Source: Platycnemis pennipes (taxonomy: Eukaryota > Arthropoda > Insecta > Odonata > Platycnemididae). From it: DNA of 64,000 nucleotides. Shown here in pieces: positions 19,346-28,770 of the stretch; position 1 is the stretch's first letter; each line of letters opens with the position of its first letter. The position numbers were made by a program, and so were the translations under genes. A model generated the notes under the pieces. It did no database searches. It saw nothing but the letters and a program-made list of their open reading frames with translations, and had not been told where the DNA came from. Location of the stretch: NCBI GenBank assembly GCA_933228895.1, contig OW121846.1, forward strand, positions 112,857,054 through 112,921,053. The letters are read 5' to 3'.

Positions 19346-21693
19346 GAGAGAGTACATCACTCAAGTGTGATAGACATTTTAGGGTAGGACGGTGGAACGT
19401 GCTATCATTCCGACCTGCGGAAGACTGGAGAACTTGATGGTGGAAATGCGGAGAATGGACCTTGATGTATTAGGAATCAGTGAAATGAGATGCCCCGAAG
19501 GAGGAGACTTTTGGAGTGGAAGTTATACAATTATTCACACCGGATCCCTGAATGGTAATGCTGGAGTAGGCATAATGCCCAGGAAGAGTGCAGGACTACG
19601 TGTGAAGAGCTTCCTGCAGTACAGTGAGAGGATTATAAGGGTTAAAATTGAAACTAAGCCTACAGATACCATTGTGGTGCAAGTTTACATGCCTACGTCG
19701 GACTACGAAGATGAAGAAGTGGAAGACGTCTACGAAGATATCACGGAAGTAATAAAACAGGTAAGAGGAGAAGAAAACCTAATTATTTTAGGAGACTAGA
19801 ACGCTGTCATCAGAGAAGGTCAAGATGGAAAAATAACAGGAAAATATGAATTAGGAAAACGAAATGAAAGAGGAGAAACACTGCTGGAGTTCTGCTGACA
19901 ACAGAAGGTAGTGGTTGCCAACACATTGTTTAAAAATCACAACCCAAGAAATTACAATGAAGAGAACGTCTCTACGGCTGTATGCCATGCAAAGTTGAAG
20001 AATAAAATAAAACGGAACGCAAGATACAATGCCACGAGGGAAAAGAATGGAGAATTTTTGACTGAAAATGAAGACAAAGTGAAGAAAATGAAAGAATATA
20101 TTGAAGAGTTATGCAACGGGAACAGCATCGAAAGTTATTGAAGAGGAAAGCGAAGTCGAAAAGGATGGTATGGGAGTATCAATATTAAGATCGGAATTCG
20201 ACGCTGCAGTAAGGGACCTTCGGATGAATAAGGCTTCTGGTATTAACGATGTACCTGCAGAACTAATTAAAAATGCACGAGAGAAGACTGTACTCCTCTT
20301 TACAAAACCATCTACTACATGTACTTAACAGGAGACATTCCAAGAGACTTCGAGAAAAACATCATCATTCCTATTCCCAAGAAGAATAGAGAGGAAAAAT
20401 TAGAAAAATTTAGGACTATAAGCCTGACGATACATGCATCGAAGATACTGATCAGGATCATCTAGAGAAGAATAGAATGAAAAGCAGAGGAGTTACTGGA
20501 TGAAGATCAATTCGGATTCAGGAAAAGTAAGGCTACAAGGGAACCAATATTGGCCCTTAGACTGCTCATGGAGAAGAGAATGGAGAAAAACAAGCCGACG
20601 TTCATTGCATTTGTGGATTTAGAGAAGGCTTTTGACAACGTGGATTGGGATTCAATGCTTGGAATTCTGAAGGGAATTGGAGTGTCCTACAATGACCGAA
20701 GAATTATACTCAGTCTGTATAAAAACCAAGTAGCTGTGATGAGATCTGGACCCAGCTGTGAAGAGGCAAGAATAAGGAAAGGAGTGCAACAAGGCTGTGC
20801 ACTGTCTCCCGTAATTTTTTATGTTAACATCGAGAGAGCCATCAATTAAATCACAGAGAAGTCTTCTGGAGAGAATCTCCACAGAGAAACAATCAGCAGG
20901 CTACGATTCGCTGATGACATAGCTCTCATAGCAGAGACAGAGGAGGAGCTGAATAAGATGCTAACAACCATGGAAAGGGCAATGGCCATACATCTGCTGA
21001 AGATTAATAAGAAGAAAAGTAAGATATTGGAGTGCAACAAGAGAGAGTAGGCCAAAACCAACGTTACATTAGGAAAACAGAAACTGGAAGGGGTGAAAGA
21101 GTTCTGTTACCTGGGAAGCAGAGTAAACAACGATGGACCAAGCAAGAAAGAAATAGTGAGTAGAACAGCCCAGGCAAAGAGGGCATTCTATTAAAAGAAG
21201 AATCTACTTACAGCTGGAAATACAAGCTTGGAATTAAGGAAACAATTCATCAAAACGTATATCTGGAGCATGTTTCTTTACGGCAGAGGCGTGGACGATG
21301 ACAGCAGCGGAGAGGAAAAGGGTGGAAGCATTCGAAATACGGTGCTACGAATGATGAAAATAAAATGGAATGATCGAGTGACAAATGAGGAAGTCCTAAG
21401 AAGAGTGGGAGAAAAGAGAAGTCTGCTGAAAACTATAAAAAGAAGACAGGACAACCTAATCGGCCATATCTTAAGACACGATGGCCGTATGAAGACAATC
21501 GTCGAAGGAAAATTGAACCGGAAGAATGGAAAAGGCAGGCCTCGTATGAGTTACATAGAACAGGTCGTAAAGGACGTGAAAGAGAGGAGTTACGTCTTGT
21601 GAAGAGGTTGGCCGATAGAAGAATCGAGTGGAGGGCTGCGTCAAACCAATCCTAGGATTGCTGACCCATGATGATGATGATGAATCATTAGCC
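19190..21693 (+). pseudogene. RTE/CFDP2-like non-LTR retrotransposon with 5' leader repeats (copy 2)
   Basis: The leader has two tandem units of about 75 bp (19190-19345). Then comes an APE-type endonuclease: LDVLGISEMR, GNAGVGI, QYSERIIRVKIETKPTDTIV, VQVYMPTSDYEDE, with a stop at the catalytic GDWN site (reads GD then TAG then NA). The 3' part of the endonuclease is deleted around 19940. The reverse transcriptase follows with FVDLEKAFDNVDWD, QGCALSP and RFADD, then GRPRMSYIEQ near the end and an ATGATGATGATGA tail. It shares with copy 1 the same in-frame TAA after ERAIN (20846-20848). It is inserted within the penton-like gene of the viral element. Confidence 0.9.
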
Positions 21694-21696
21694 CTC

Positions 21697-22163
21697 TATC
21701 GACGAGTTGGTCAAAGCGATAAATGAAGACCTAGAAAAAATATCACACCAAAATAAGGTTACAATCACGTACTAAGAGCATACAGGTGTTTTATTACAGG
21801 CAGGAAACACAGTAGTTTTTACCGTCGAAGATTCTCGCGCAACAGCTAGGATTTGGGCCCGGTGAAGATATTGTAAAGGAGAAAAAATCCGCTCGAAAAC
21901 CAGAACTTGGTATCGGTTTTCCCTCGCAAATTTACGTGTATTGTGACGTCGTCGAGCCGCAGGTCATAGGTGACACCGTTGCACCTCTTTTGCGTATAGC
22001 AAGTACGGTAGCGGAACAAAATACATTCAGGCTTGATATTAGTCACGTTTTCGTCAGGCCTTTCTACTTATCGGTTTTAAAGCGAGAATTTGAAACAGAT
22101 GAGATAGATTTAAAAACGAATTCGGCCATCCATTGCCATTTCTTTACGGAACATAAGTGGTAG
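21697..22163 (+). pseudogene. penton-like capsid protein of the viral element (broken)
   Basis: The reading starts at IDELVKAINEDLEKIS just after the RTE tail. It continues, with one in-frame stop (about 21772) and one frameshift (about 21850), into LGFGPGEDIV, IYVYCDVVEPQVIGDT, APLLRI and VLKREFETDEIDL. This pattern is what I know from the small single-jelly-roll, penton-like protein of Polinton/adintovirus loci, where it precedes PX and hexon. The N-terminus was removed or separated by the LINE. The vertex role is inferred from family and order. Confidence 0.6.
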
Positions 22164-22190
22164 TGCTTAACTTTCGTAAGAGAGAAAATA

Positions 22191-22610
22191 ATGGGGAAGA
22201 CTAGTAGTTATTGCGATCCTTATATGCGGTACTACCTCAACCAGGTAGGAAACGGAGTGGGTACGGTGTATCGAGGAGTTAGTTATCAGAAAGGGCAAGG
22301 CATTGGAAGTTTTCTTGGCGGTCTGTTTCGCTCAGTACTCCCGTTTCTTAAAAGCGGCGCCCGGGCCGTGGGCCGAGAGGCTCTCAAGGCAGGTGTGAAT
22401 GCTCTGGGAGACATGGCTTCTGATGGCCAACAGTCGATTAAGAGAGTGAAACGGAAGCGGGTTTTAGAGGCTGTAGAGGATCTAGACAGAAAAGCAGGAA
22501 ACAAAATGCAGAAAATGTCAGATGCTGGATACCCTCTCAGGACGGGCAAGCGAGAGCTTCAGTTGACGGCTAACCGTCGCGCAAGTAAGATGGGTTCTCC
22601 AAGTGATTAA
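22191..22610 (+). CDS. pVI/PX-like minor virion protein of the viral element
   Basis: An intact 139-residue frame, the only clearly unbroken gene of the cluster. An aromatic N-terminus (YCDPYMRYYLNQVG) leads to the glycine-rich amphipathic signature VYRGVSYQKGQGIGSFLGG, LFRSVLPFLKSGA, VGREALKAG, as in PX/pVI-like minor capsid proteins of adintoviruses. A basic KRVKRKR stretch follows. Adenovirus pVI acts inside the capsid and on membranes during entry and is cut by the viral protease; this role is inferred. The ATG is 27 bases after the penton-like stop. Confidence 0.72.
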   Translation: MGKTSSYCDPYMRYYLNQVGNGVGTVYRGVSYQKGQGIGSFLGGLFRSVLPFLKSGARAVGREALKAGVNALGDMASDGQQSIKRVKRKRVLEAVEDLDRKAGNKMQKMSDAGYPLRTGKRELQLTANRRASKMGSPSD

Positions 22611-22795
22611 CGAAAGCGTGAGTCGAAGAATTCCAATAAAAGAAAGAAAAATACAGTTGGGAAAGATATATTTTCGTAACATGTCGTTCTTACATCAACA
22701 GTCGTGCGAGTGTGCAAAAACAGAGCTACATTTATTCTTGCTTCCACCGACGCAAACAAGTATTGAAAACGGACAATGGATATATTACAAGCCTG

Positions 22796-23028
22796 GTGTG
22801 GAATCACGGAAGTATCTCTCGCGTTGTCACAATCTTTATCGTTAACCCTTACCTCTAGAGTAGCGCAGGGTTAACAATAACCGTCTATAAAATTCGCTTC
22901 ACTGATTGTGATAAGCGATTTGAAGTGCTGTGCGAAAAATTAAGAACGGAGATCACGTTCTCTCCGAGATATGTTAAATCAAAAAATAACGATGACGCTA
23001 GCGGACGCCTTATGAAAAACCATGATCG
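22796..23028 (+). repeat. 240-bp dispersed repeat inserted in the hexon-like gene (copy 1)
   Basis: The block starts GTGTGGAATCACGG and ends about CATGATCG; hexon homology stops and resumes across it. It is flanked by AAGCCTG and AAGCCCTG, a possible 7-8 bp target duplication. A second copy lies at 34608-34845. An internal inverted repeat GTTAACCCT/AGGGTTAAC lies around 22840-22876. It is not an intron: removal at GT-AG sites does not restore the frame. Confidence 0.7.
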
Positions 23029-23742
23029 AAGCCCTGTTTCCACTTGGACCGATGACGCTCCATTGGAGTTCGTCATTCCAGGGCATGGTGATAAGCGTGT
23101 GTATCTCTCGCACACGTTAACTAGCGTAACATGGATGATTGAACGAAGAGCTCAAGCAGCGGATGATATCTCAGTGATTGGCCCCGTTAACCTGTGGTTA
23201 CATTCTTTATTTTCACAATTTAACATATTTCTGAATCAAAAACTTGTCACACCGCCTAGCCATATATATTCATAAAGAGCTTACATAGAAACACTCCTCA
23301 CCTACGGACCCGCAGGAAAATCATCTCATCTAACTACTGGTCTATGGTATGATGATGCTCCTGGAATGATGGACGATACACATCACAATTTAGGATCCGT
23401 CAAACGTCGAGAGTTCACAAATGACGGACAAGAAGTCTAACCAATGGGCCATCTTCATTGCGATTTATTCGACCAAGAAAAAATCCTTTTAAACGGAGTT
23501 GAGTTGCGATTAAAGCTGGTAAGATCTAAGATTGGTTTTTATTTAATGGGATCGCGGGACTACGAAAACGTGGCGGTGAAAATGGTCGATGCAGTTCTGC
23601 TAGTATGGAAAGTTGAAATAAGTCCATCGGTGCTCATAGCACACATCCGCGCTTTAGAGAAAGCCACGGCTAAATATCCTATTACACGGGTGGACATAAA
23701 AATGTCAACAGTTCTCGGGACGTGCAGAGTAAAACCATTGAT

Positions 23743-23865
23743 CTAAATCTGAAGATTCAGGCGATATGGAGTGGAAGCGAAACGTGATAACACAGAAAAA
23801 ACACAAGCCAAATCCACAAAAATTTGTGGGTTTGTGGATTTGGCTCGTATTTTTTCTTTCTGTGT
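23743..23865. mobile_element. small hairpin insertion in the hexon-like gene
   Basis: TAAAACCATTGAT occurs at 23730-23742 and again at 23866-23878, a 13-bp duplication. Within the insertion, 23789-23820 and 23831-23866 are near-perfect inverted arms (AACACAGAAAAAACACAAGC and complement). The net addition of 136 bp shifts the frame of the hexon-like gene. Confidence 0.75.
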
Positions 23866-24543
23866 TAAAACCATTGATAATATTTTCTTGGGTCAACTTC
23901 CGAAACGCGTCACAATTGAGTTCGTCTCCAACGCAACATTCAACGGGGACATTAAGAAGAATCCTTACAATTTTCAAAATTTCAATCTGACCTTCCTATC
24001 GCTTTATATGGATGGACTTCAAATTCCCTCGAGGTCACTGCAACCAGATTTCACCGGCTCAGGCTACTTCCTACAGGCATATCACACATTCACCGGCACC
24101 GTCATTCACTTCTTGGACAATGGTAATGGTATCCCCAGAGATAAATATAAAGACGGTTTTTTCCTTACAACATTCGATTTTAGACCCTATCTGGAAGCAA
24201 ATTCGAGCCACTGGAGTCTGCAGAAACACGGTAGACTCCGCTTGGAAGTTAGATTTTAAAACGCGTTGCTAGAAACTATGAACTGTCTAGTTTATGCAGA
24301 GTTTAATAACGTTCCCGTAATTGATAGACACCGAAAAGAGGGCGTGGATTATAGTAGTTAGAACCACGGAGGGGAGTCAACGTATGAATAGAGTGGGGGA
24401 AGCTAGTCGGTGAAAGGAGAGCAGGCAACAGAAGGCGTTTAACGAGGATATGCCCGCTTCACTCCCACTCGCTGCCGCATCCTCTCGCGACGCAGGTCTC
24501 CCCTAATCAGTCTTGTCTCTGCTCTATCTACTACTGGCTGATC

Positions 24544-24825
24544 ATGACTGCAATAGTGGATATTCAAAATTTTGAAGGGAAGGGGGACTTGGTGGTGAAA
24601 GAATTATCCATTGTTAGGACGGGATCGTCGGAGGTGAAAACCTGGATATTCAAACCACCATATAATGGGAGGGAAAGGTGCGCCGCGGACCAAAAGCAGG
24701 ATCATTGGCTTTGCGAAAATCATCACGGGCTACTTTGGGAGGACGGGGATACGGAATACGATGATCTCAAATACGTTCTTCACTTGCACTTATCTACGTG
24801 CAAACTAGTATTTTCAAAAGTGTGA
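24544..24825 (+). CDS. unnamed conserved KPPY protein of the viral element, N-terminal part
   Basis: The frame begins MTAIVDIQNFEGKGDLVVKE and contains IFKPPYNG, then DHWLCENHHGLLWEDGDTEY. I have the impression that proteins with FKPPFP..WL..NHHG..W are common in F54H12.2-type loci, but I cannot assign a function. After the stop at 24823, shifted frames continue the same protein type (CRHRKREYEFTASNCPNLRE) into the BIR segment, so the original gene was longer and perhaps fused to the BIR domain. Confidence 0.5.
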   Translation: MTAIVDIQNFEGKGDLVVKELSIVRTGSSEVKTWIFKPPYNGRERCAADQKQDHWLCENHHGLLWEDGDTEYDDLKYVLHLHLSTCKLVFSKV

Positions 24826-24957
24826 TTTCTCCAGAGAATATTAAAATATAGAGTAGTGCTCGATATGGAAATTCTCTGATGTCCCTCTCTGAGGAAAATA
24901 AAACATATATCCTCTCGAGAAGTCAGCAGCATTTATTGTCATCGGAAAAGAGAGTAT

Positions 24958-25243
24958 GAATTCACGGCAAGTAATTGCCCCAATTTACGGGAATGGTTCC
25001 TGAAAAACGGAGAGGATAAATTAATATCTACCAATTTTCGCCTAAAGGCTTACGCTGGGGCCTCGCAATGATTTGAGCTGAAAACCGAAAGTCTCGCAGA
25101 AGCCGGATTTTTCTATTCCAGAGTACGCGATGAGGCAGTTTGCTGCATATACGGTCTCGCTCTGGGGTCTTGGGATTCATGGGATATTCCGGAGAAGGAA
25201 CACATCGATGGAATCCTTACTGCCCACTGGTTAGGATCCCAGG
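24958..25243 (+). pseudogene. degenerate BIR (IAP-type) domain of the viral element
   Basis: One frame reads NLREWFLKNGED, then FRLKAYAGASQ, a TGA stop, and ESLAEAGFFYSRVRDEAVCC..LGSWDSWDIPEKEH. This matches the BIR fold, the zinc-binding module of inhibitor-of-apoptosis proteins: the RL start, the LAEAGFFY strand, D-x-V-x-C, G-L-x-L-x-x-W, and D-x-P-x-x-EH. The second zinc Cys of CxxC is Tyr here (CCIYG) and the last Cys after EH is absent. With the stop, this marks decay. Viruses use such proteins to block host cell death; that role is inferred. Confidence 0.68.
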
Positions 25244-25403
25244 TAGCTTCCAGCCTCCATACATAAATAAAAATGAAATAAGGTGGTATTCATCCTTTGA
25301 AAACAGTTGCATTTAACAGATGGACAGTATTCAGTTAGAGAGGTCCCTGAGCAGTCATAAAGAGACCGCTCTATTTTTCGCGCTCGTGTTTGCTGCGGAT
25401 TAA

Positions 25404-25735
25404 TTGCCGGATAATTGCCGTCACCCCTTCGCTCTAATTGTAAATACCGACCCCGCATGGAAGCAAGGAACGCATTGGATAGCGATATTCATTGATGCTA
25501 ACGGGCGGGGTCAATATTTTGACAGCTACGGAATACGGCCCTTCATCAAAGATCATATAACCTTTCTTGATAGGGAGTGTTCAACGTGGTGCTATAACAG
25601 AAAAAAATCCAAGGGTGGACATCGGCGACTTGCGGAAATTATTCATCCTTGTTCTTATTTTTCCGCTTCTTGGGCTATACGATGCGACATTTTACCATTT
25701 TTTTAATTCAGGAACTACCGGAAAAAACGACTTAA
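25404..25735 (+). pseudogene. adenain-type cysteine protease of the viral element (frameshifted)
   Basis: The protease family matures capsid proteins in adenovirus-like viruses. The first frame (25404 to about 25606) gives PFALIVNTD, then GTHWIAIFID with the catalytic His, and GQYFDSYGIRP with the catalytic Asp region. The nucleophile block, ATCGNYSSLF (C-G-x-Y in place of CGQYC), is in another frame, 25610-25735. The shift lies at the A7 run at 25601-25607. Positions upstream of 25404 are too decayed to extend. Order after the hexon fits an adintovirus-like cluster. Confidence 0.78.
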
Positions 25736-25940
25736 TCGTCCTTATCATGTACAACATAATTTTTGGGAAGCATTGCAAGTCGTACGTTGTGAATAAGCGT
25801 TCGATAAATACGCAAATTGGTAGGGCTAGAACTCTACTGCAATAATCCTCCTCGATGACAGATTCGCGCATACGCCATGCTGTTTCCCCTCCTACCCCCT
25901 CTCCAGACTTCCTCTCCTCGACTCACCCCTCCACCGCGCG

Positions 25941-25955
25941 TGAGGGTATATAGAC
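25941..25955 (+). promoter_or_regulatory. candidate TATA promoter before the basic ORF
   Basis: GAGGGTATATAGAC lies after a C-rich stretch. A TATA box here would place the RNA start downstream of the ATG at 25956, so the in-frame ATG at 26031 is the likelier start of the next gene. Confidence 0.45.
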
Positions 25956-26276
25956 ATGCCCTCCAGAGTAGAGGCACAGTACCGATTCAAATTTCACAGC
26001 ACATCACCGCCTCCCGAGCAATGGCAGGAAATGCCTTTTCGTACACCTAGGAGACTCACCAGGAGAGGTTCCTCAAAGGGTGGAAGTCGTCTGCCCCGTC
26101 CCAACTCCCCACGTCCACCAAGAAGTGGGAAGTTTCGTCCTCCGTCCTATAAACCTTTCATCAGCCCCGATATGTCGGCCGTCGAAGACGGGGCGAGTTC
26201 AGCGGAGACGAAATCAACCTATAATCAACGTCCTCAGCGCCTTGGACTTATCGATTTTGCATATCGCTTGCATTAG
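25956..26276 (+). CDS. basic Arg/Pro-rich ORF of the viral element
   Basis: The frame from 26031 starts MPFRTPRRLTRRGSSKGGSR and stays rich in Arg, Pro and Ser (RPNSPRPPRSGKFRPPSYKP). Basic, disordered small proteins of this kind bind DNA in several virus cores, but no homologue is recognised, so that is speculation. If the TATA at 25947 is used, the upstream ATG at 25956 would not be transcribed. Confidence 0.4.
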   Translation: MPSRVEAQYRFKFHSTSPPPEQWQEMPFRTPRRLTRRGSSKGGSRLPRPNSPRPPRSGKFRPPSYKPFISPDMSAVEDGASSAETKSTYNQRPQRLGLIDFAYRLH

Positions 26277-26417
26277 TGCGATACCAAACGAGTGCCAATC
26301 GGCTTCGACATAAAAAACGCTAAAGTTGGTGGTTCCCGTATACAAATGGATTACAGAGACTTTTGTGACTTGTAGAAATGTGTAAGTGTTAAAGCATCGT
26401 ACTTTTATCACGATACT

Positions 26418-26726
26418 ATGCCCCATGCCATCAGCATTGGAAAATTCGTGCTGAAATTCAAGTCTCTATTCGGAACCAAGTCTGTTGTTCTCGGAGAAAT
26501 GAATTCATCTCATGATCACGGTGGTGAGTGCCTAGCGAAAACGTCGTGGTATGGATTGCTATACTTTGCCGAATGTGATAGACTCCGATGGGAGGAACGG
26601 TGTGATTGGTCTCCGCATGCGCAAGAAATAGTGACGTATACGGACTCAATTTTTAATGCTGCGGAACCTGAGGACGGCGAAATTCGCGAGTGGATTAACT
26701 GGGAACAAGTGACATGTGCAAAATGA
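26418..26726 (+). CDS. hypothetical 102-residue ORF near the right end of the viral element
   Basis: An intact frame starting MPHAISIGKFVLKFKSLFGT, with two Trp-rich blocks (SWYGLLYF, EWINWEQ) and acidic spacers. It is not recognised. Reasonable composition and the strand shared with the virion genes favour a real viral gene over chance. Confidence 0.4.
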   Translation: MPHAISIGKFVLKFKSLFGTKSVVLGEMNSSHDHGGECLAKTSWYGLLYFAECDRLRWEERCDWSPHAQEIVTYTDSIFNAAEPEDGEIREWINWEQVTCAK

Positions 26727-27065
26727 ATTTGGGCGAGATCGCCACCGCGCCACCATCCCTGAATCTTCAAGCGCTTGCAGAAGAGATAGTCTATTCTAAG
26801 TACTCGTGAAGGAAAAAATTTTCTCGTGGAGAATATCTCATTCACTCATTCAAATTCTTCGGAAAATTTAAAAGTGTAAATGAAACATATATTTCATTAA
26901 TTAAATTCAATTAAATGCTAATTTGCTTTCAATTCTGTACTCAACGCCATGCTTTTTAAAAACCACCCAATTCTTCTCTGTACAACAAATATTTAATAAA
27001 CGTACATGCGAAATTAACGTATTGCATTCCGTGATGTGTTTCTCTACCTTACCGCACCCATCTCC

Positions 27066-27341
27066 CATATAATTACCACCCTGGCTCCTGAGATTGAATA
27101 ATTTTTCTCGATATCTCAACAGTGACGAATAATATAAATCTATCGGAGGGCTGAATAAATGGAGCTATCATTAAGACGAACTGAACGAGGAAAAGGTAAT
27201 GAAACTCACGCCGATCTTCACCAGCTTCACCACCGAACGATGAACACTAGGGAAACGCATAGGGTCTTCCCACCTCTGACGAGAAAGGCGTGGGTTCGCT
27301 GGGAAGGGTATGGCCGAGCATGCCCGTCCGGATATACCTGG
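27066..27341 (-). repeat. right terminal inverted repeat of the viral element
   Basis: The complement of the left terminus, ending GGATATACCTGG at 27341. Divergence between the two arms is moderate, with small indels, so the element is not recent. Confidence 0.85.
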
Positions 27342-28436
27342 GTTGCGGGAGACCGTTCTCATCACCCATTCTCTATCCACCCCCCCTCGTTCCATAGCCC
27401 CCGCGCCAAGGTTGGCGGAGAACATAACTAGCGAAGCAGCACCCGACAATTGGAGTGCGGTGACTTACCTGCGCCGACTGGATGGAGTTCAACAAGGCGG
27501 TGAGCGGAGGGGGTGGGTCGGCTACGGCTGAAAATCTCCCTTCCCCCATATGTTCCATAATCCCGGAAGAGGTCAGTGAAATTCCCCACCCCTAATTAAC
27601 CACGCCCCATCCCTAATTAACCTCCCTCACCCCCTCGTATCATAGTCCCGCGAATAGTAGTCCCGTCGGTCCTGCCAAGCACGGTAGTGTCGGTTTAGCC
27701 CCGCTGCACACTTCCAAAAAAGAATGGCAATTTTAGCATGCCAGCAACAGATTAAGTAAACTGATAAAACCAGAGAATTTAAGGGAGGACTTACCGATGG
27801 TGAATTTTCAAAACCGAAGAACGCAGTATGCTGCACAAGTTGGCACAAGTCTTTAAATTTTCCAATAAATATTGCGACGAGAGTACGTGTCTGGCGGGAA
27901 CGAAAACCAGCTGTGCATACCCGTCATGGCAGCCGCTCAACTAGTTAGCGTTCATTCCAGCACGCATCATAAAATTTTAAGGTTGCTTTGACCCACCAGG
28001 TGGGTTGTTCCCCCCAATTTGTTCGTTTCCTCCCATAAATGCCCATAAGTGCCACAAACTTAAGCTTGTGGCACAAATTAACTGAATGGAATGAAACACG
28101 TCAAAGAGGGAGAAATTGTATATTTCAATTTTAACATATTTTAAAAATATTATGTTGCAAAACTTAATAGATTTTCACACATTGCAATGCCATGGTACAT
28201 CATACAATGAATATTTGGTATAAAAAGCTGTGATGCCCACTCCCACAATTTGGATTCCACTTTTGGACTTCACAATTTCTACATTTACATGTTATCATTA
28301 TGCAATGACGACTTCTCCATCAATCTGGTTGTGTTAAAAGTAGAAGTCATCTGGAGAAAGGGGCGGGACTAAGTTATTCGAGCCAAAAATAACATTGTTT
28401 CTACATGACAACCAGTCCGTGGATCATTTAATGCAA
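27342..28436. other. intergenic, C-rich simple sequence and a hairpin
   Basis: Right flank of the viral element. It has imperfect CCCCTAATTAACC units near 27585-27625 and a perfect inverted repeat GTGCCACAA/TTGTGGCAC at about 28049-28074. No gene is seen. The 3' UTR of the Nudel-like gene lies at the right end. Confidence 0.4.
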
Positions 28437-28770
28437 CTATAAGCATGAAATATATAAACTTGTACAGTTTCCATGCAAATGATTCATGGATACAAATGGT
28501 CTTTCTCCTCTTACATAAATAACTAAATCCTCTCTCAATTTCAAAGGGAAAAACTTTTCAACAGAAGGCTGCATCAATCTCTCAAATTTACTCAAGTTTT
28601 CATTCCTCTGGTAATCTGTATGAGATACAGTATCAGGGATAATCCTGTACTCCTTAACTGATGCATATGAATATCCAAGTTTTTTGCATATAGTGTCTGC
28701 ATCAGCCCATGTTGGTGAACAATCAACATGCCAATTCCCACTTGTCTGAAGCATTAATGTACCGGCATTC
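28437..28770 (-). CDS. Nudel-like terminal exon: SRCR-like domain and stop
   Basis: It encodes [20 protein letters not shown], then [14 protein letters not shown], and ends CTSLYISCL before a TAG stop. Acceptor [31 protein letters not shown] is an SRCR core. No donor follows, so this is taken as the last exon. Confidence 0.8.

Larger units (their letters stand above)
22681..24361 (+). pseudogene. hexon-like major capsid protein, F54H12.2 type (broken by two insertions and frameshifts)
   Basis: The family is annotated in animal genomes as F54H12.2-like and is the hexon-like protein of adintovirus/Polinton loci. Pieces in order: MSFLHQQSCECAKTELHLF..GQWIYYKP (22681-22795); a 233-bp foreign block; TDDAPLEFVIPGHGD..GPVNLWLHSLFSQ..LNQKLV (to about 23275); a shifted frame IETLLTYGPAGKSSH..REF; GHLHCDLFDQEKILLNGVELRL (23444 on); a 136-bp net hairpin insertion; then IFLGQLPKRVTIEF, LYMDGLQIPS and LVYAEFNNVPVIDR to a stop near 24361. 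There is one internal TAA at 24257. All blocks are collinear, so one ancestral gene is certain; it cannot be expressed now. Confidence 0.88.
15107..27341 (+). mobile_element. endogenous adintovirus/Polinton-like element (12.2 kb, decayed)
   Basis: Inverted termini begin CCAGGTATATCCGGACGGGC at 15107 and at the complement of 27341 and extend about 280-300 bp inward. Inside, on the plus strand, lies a virion gene cluster in the order penton-like, pVI/PX-like, hexon-like, an unnamed KPPY protein, a BIR domain and an adenain-type protease. Most genes carry stops or frameshifts; the PX-like frame is intact. DNA polymerase B, retrovirus-type integrase and packaging ATPase were looked for and not seen. 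Four later insertions disrupt it (15630-16507, 19190-21693, 22796-23028, 23743-23865). No matching 6-bp target duplication was found: the left flank is an R490 repeat and may be rearranged. Confidence 0.82.

Noticed and set aside
22796..23028. Intron in the hexon-like gene
   Set aside because: GT and AG near the ends do not restore the reading frame, and the same block occurs outside the gene at 34608.
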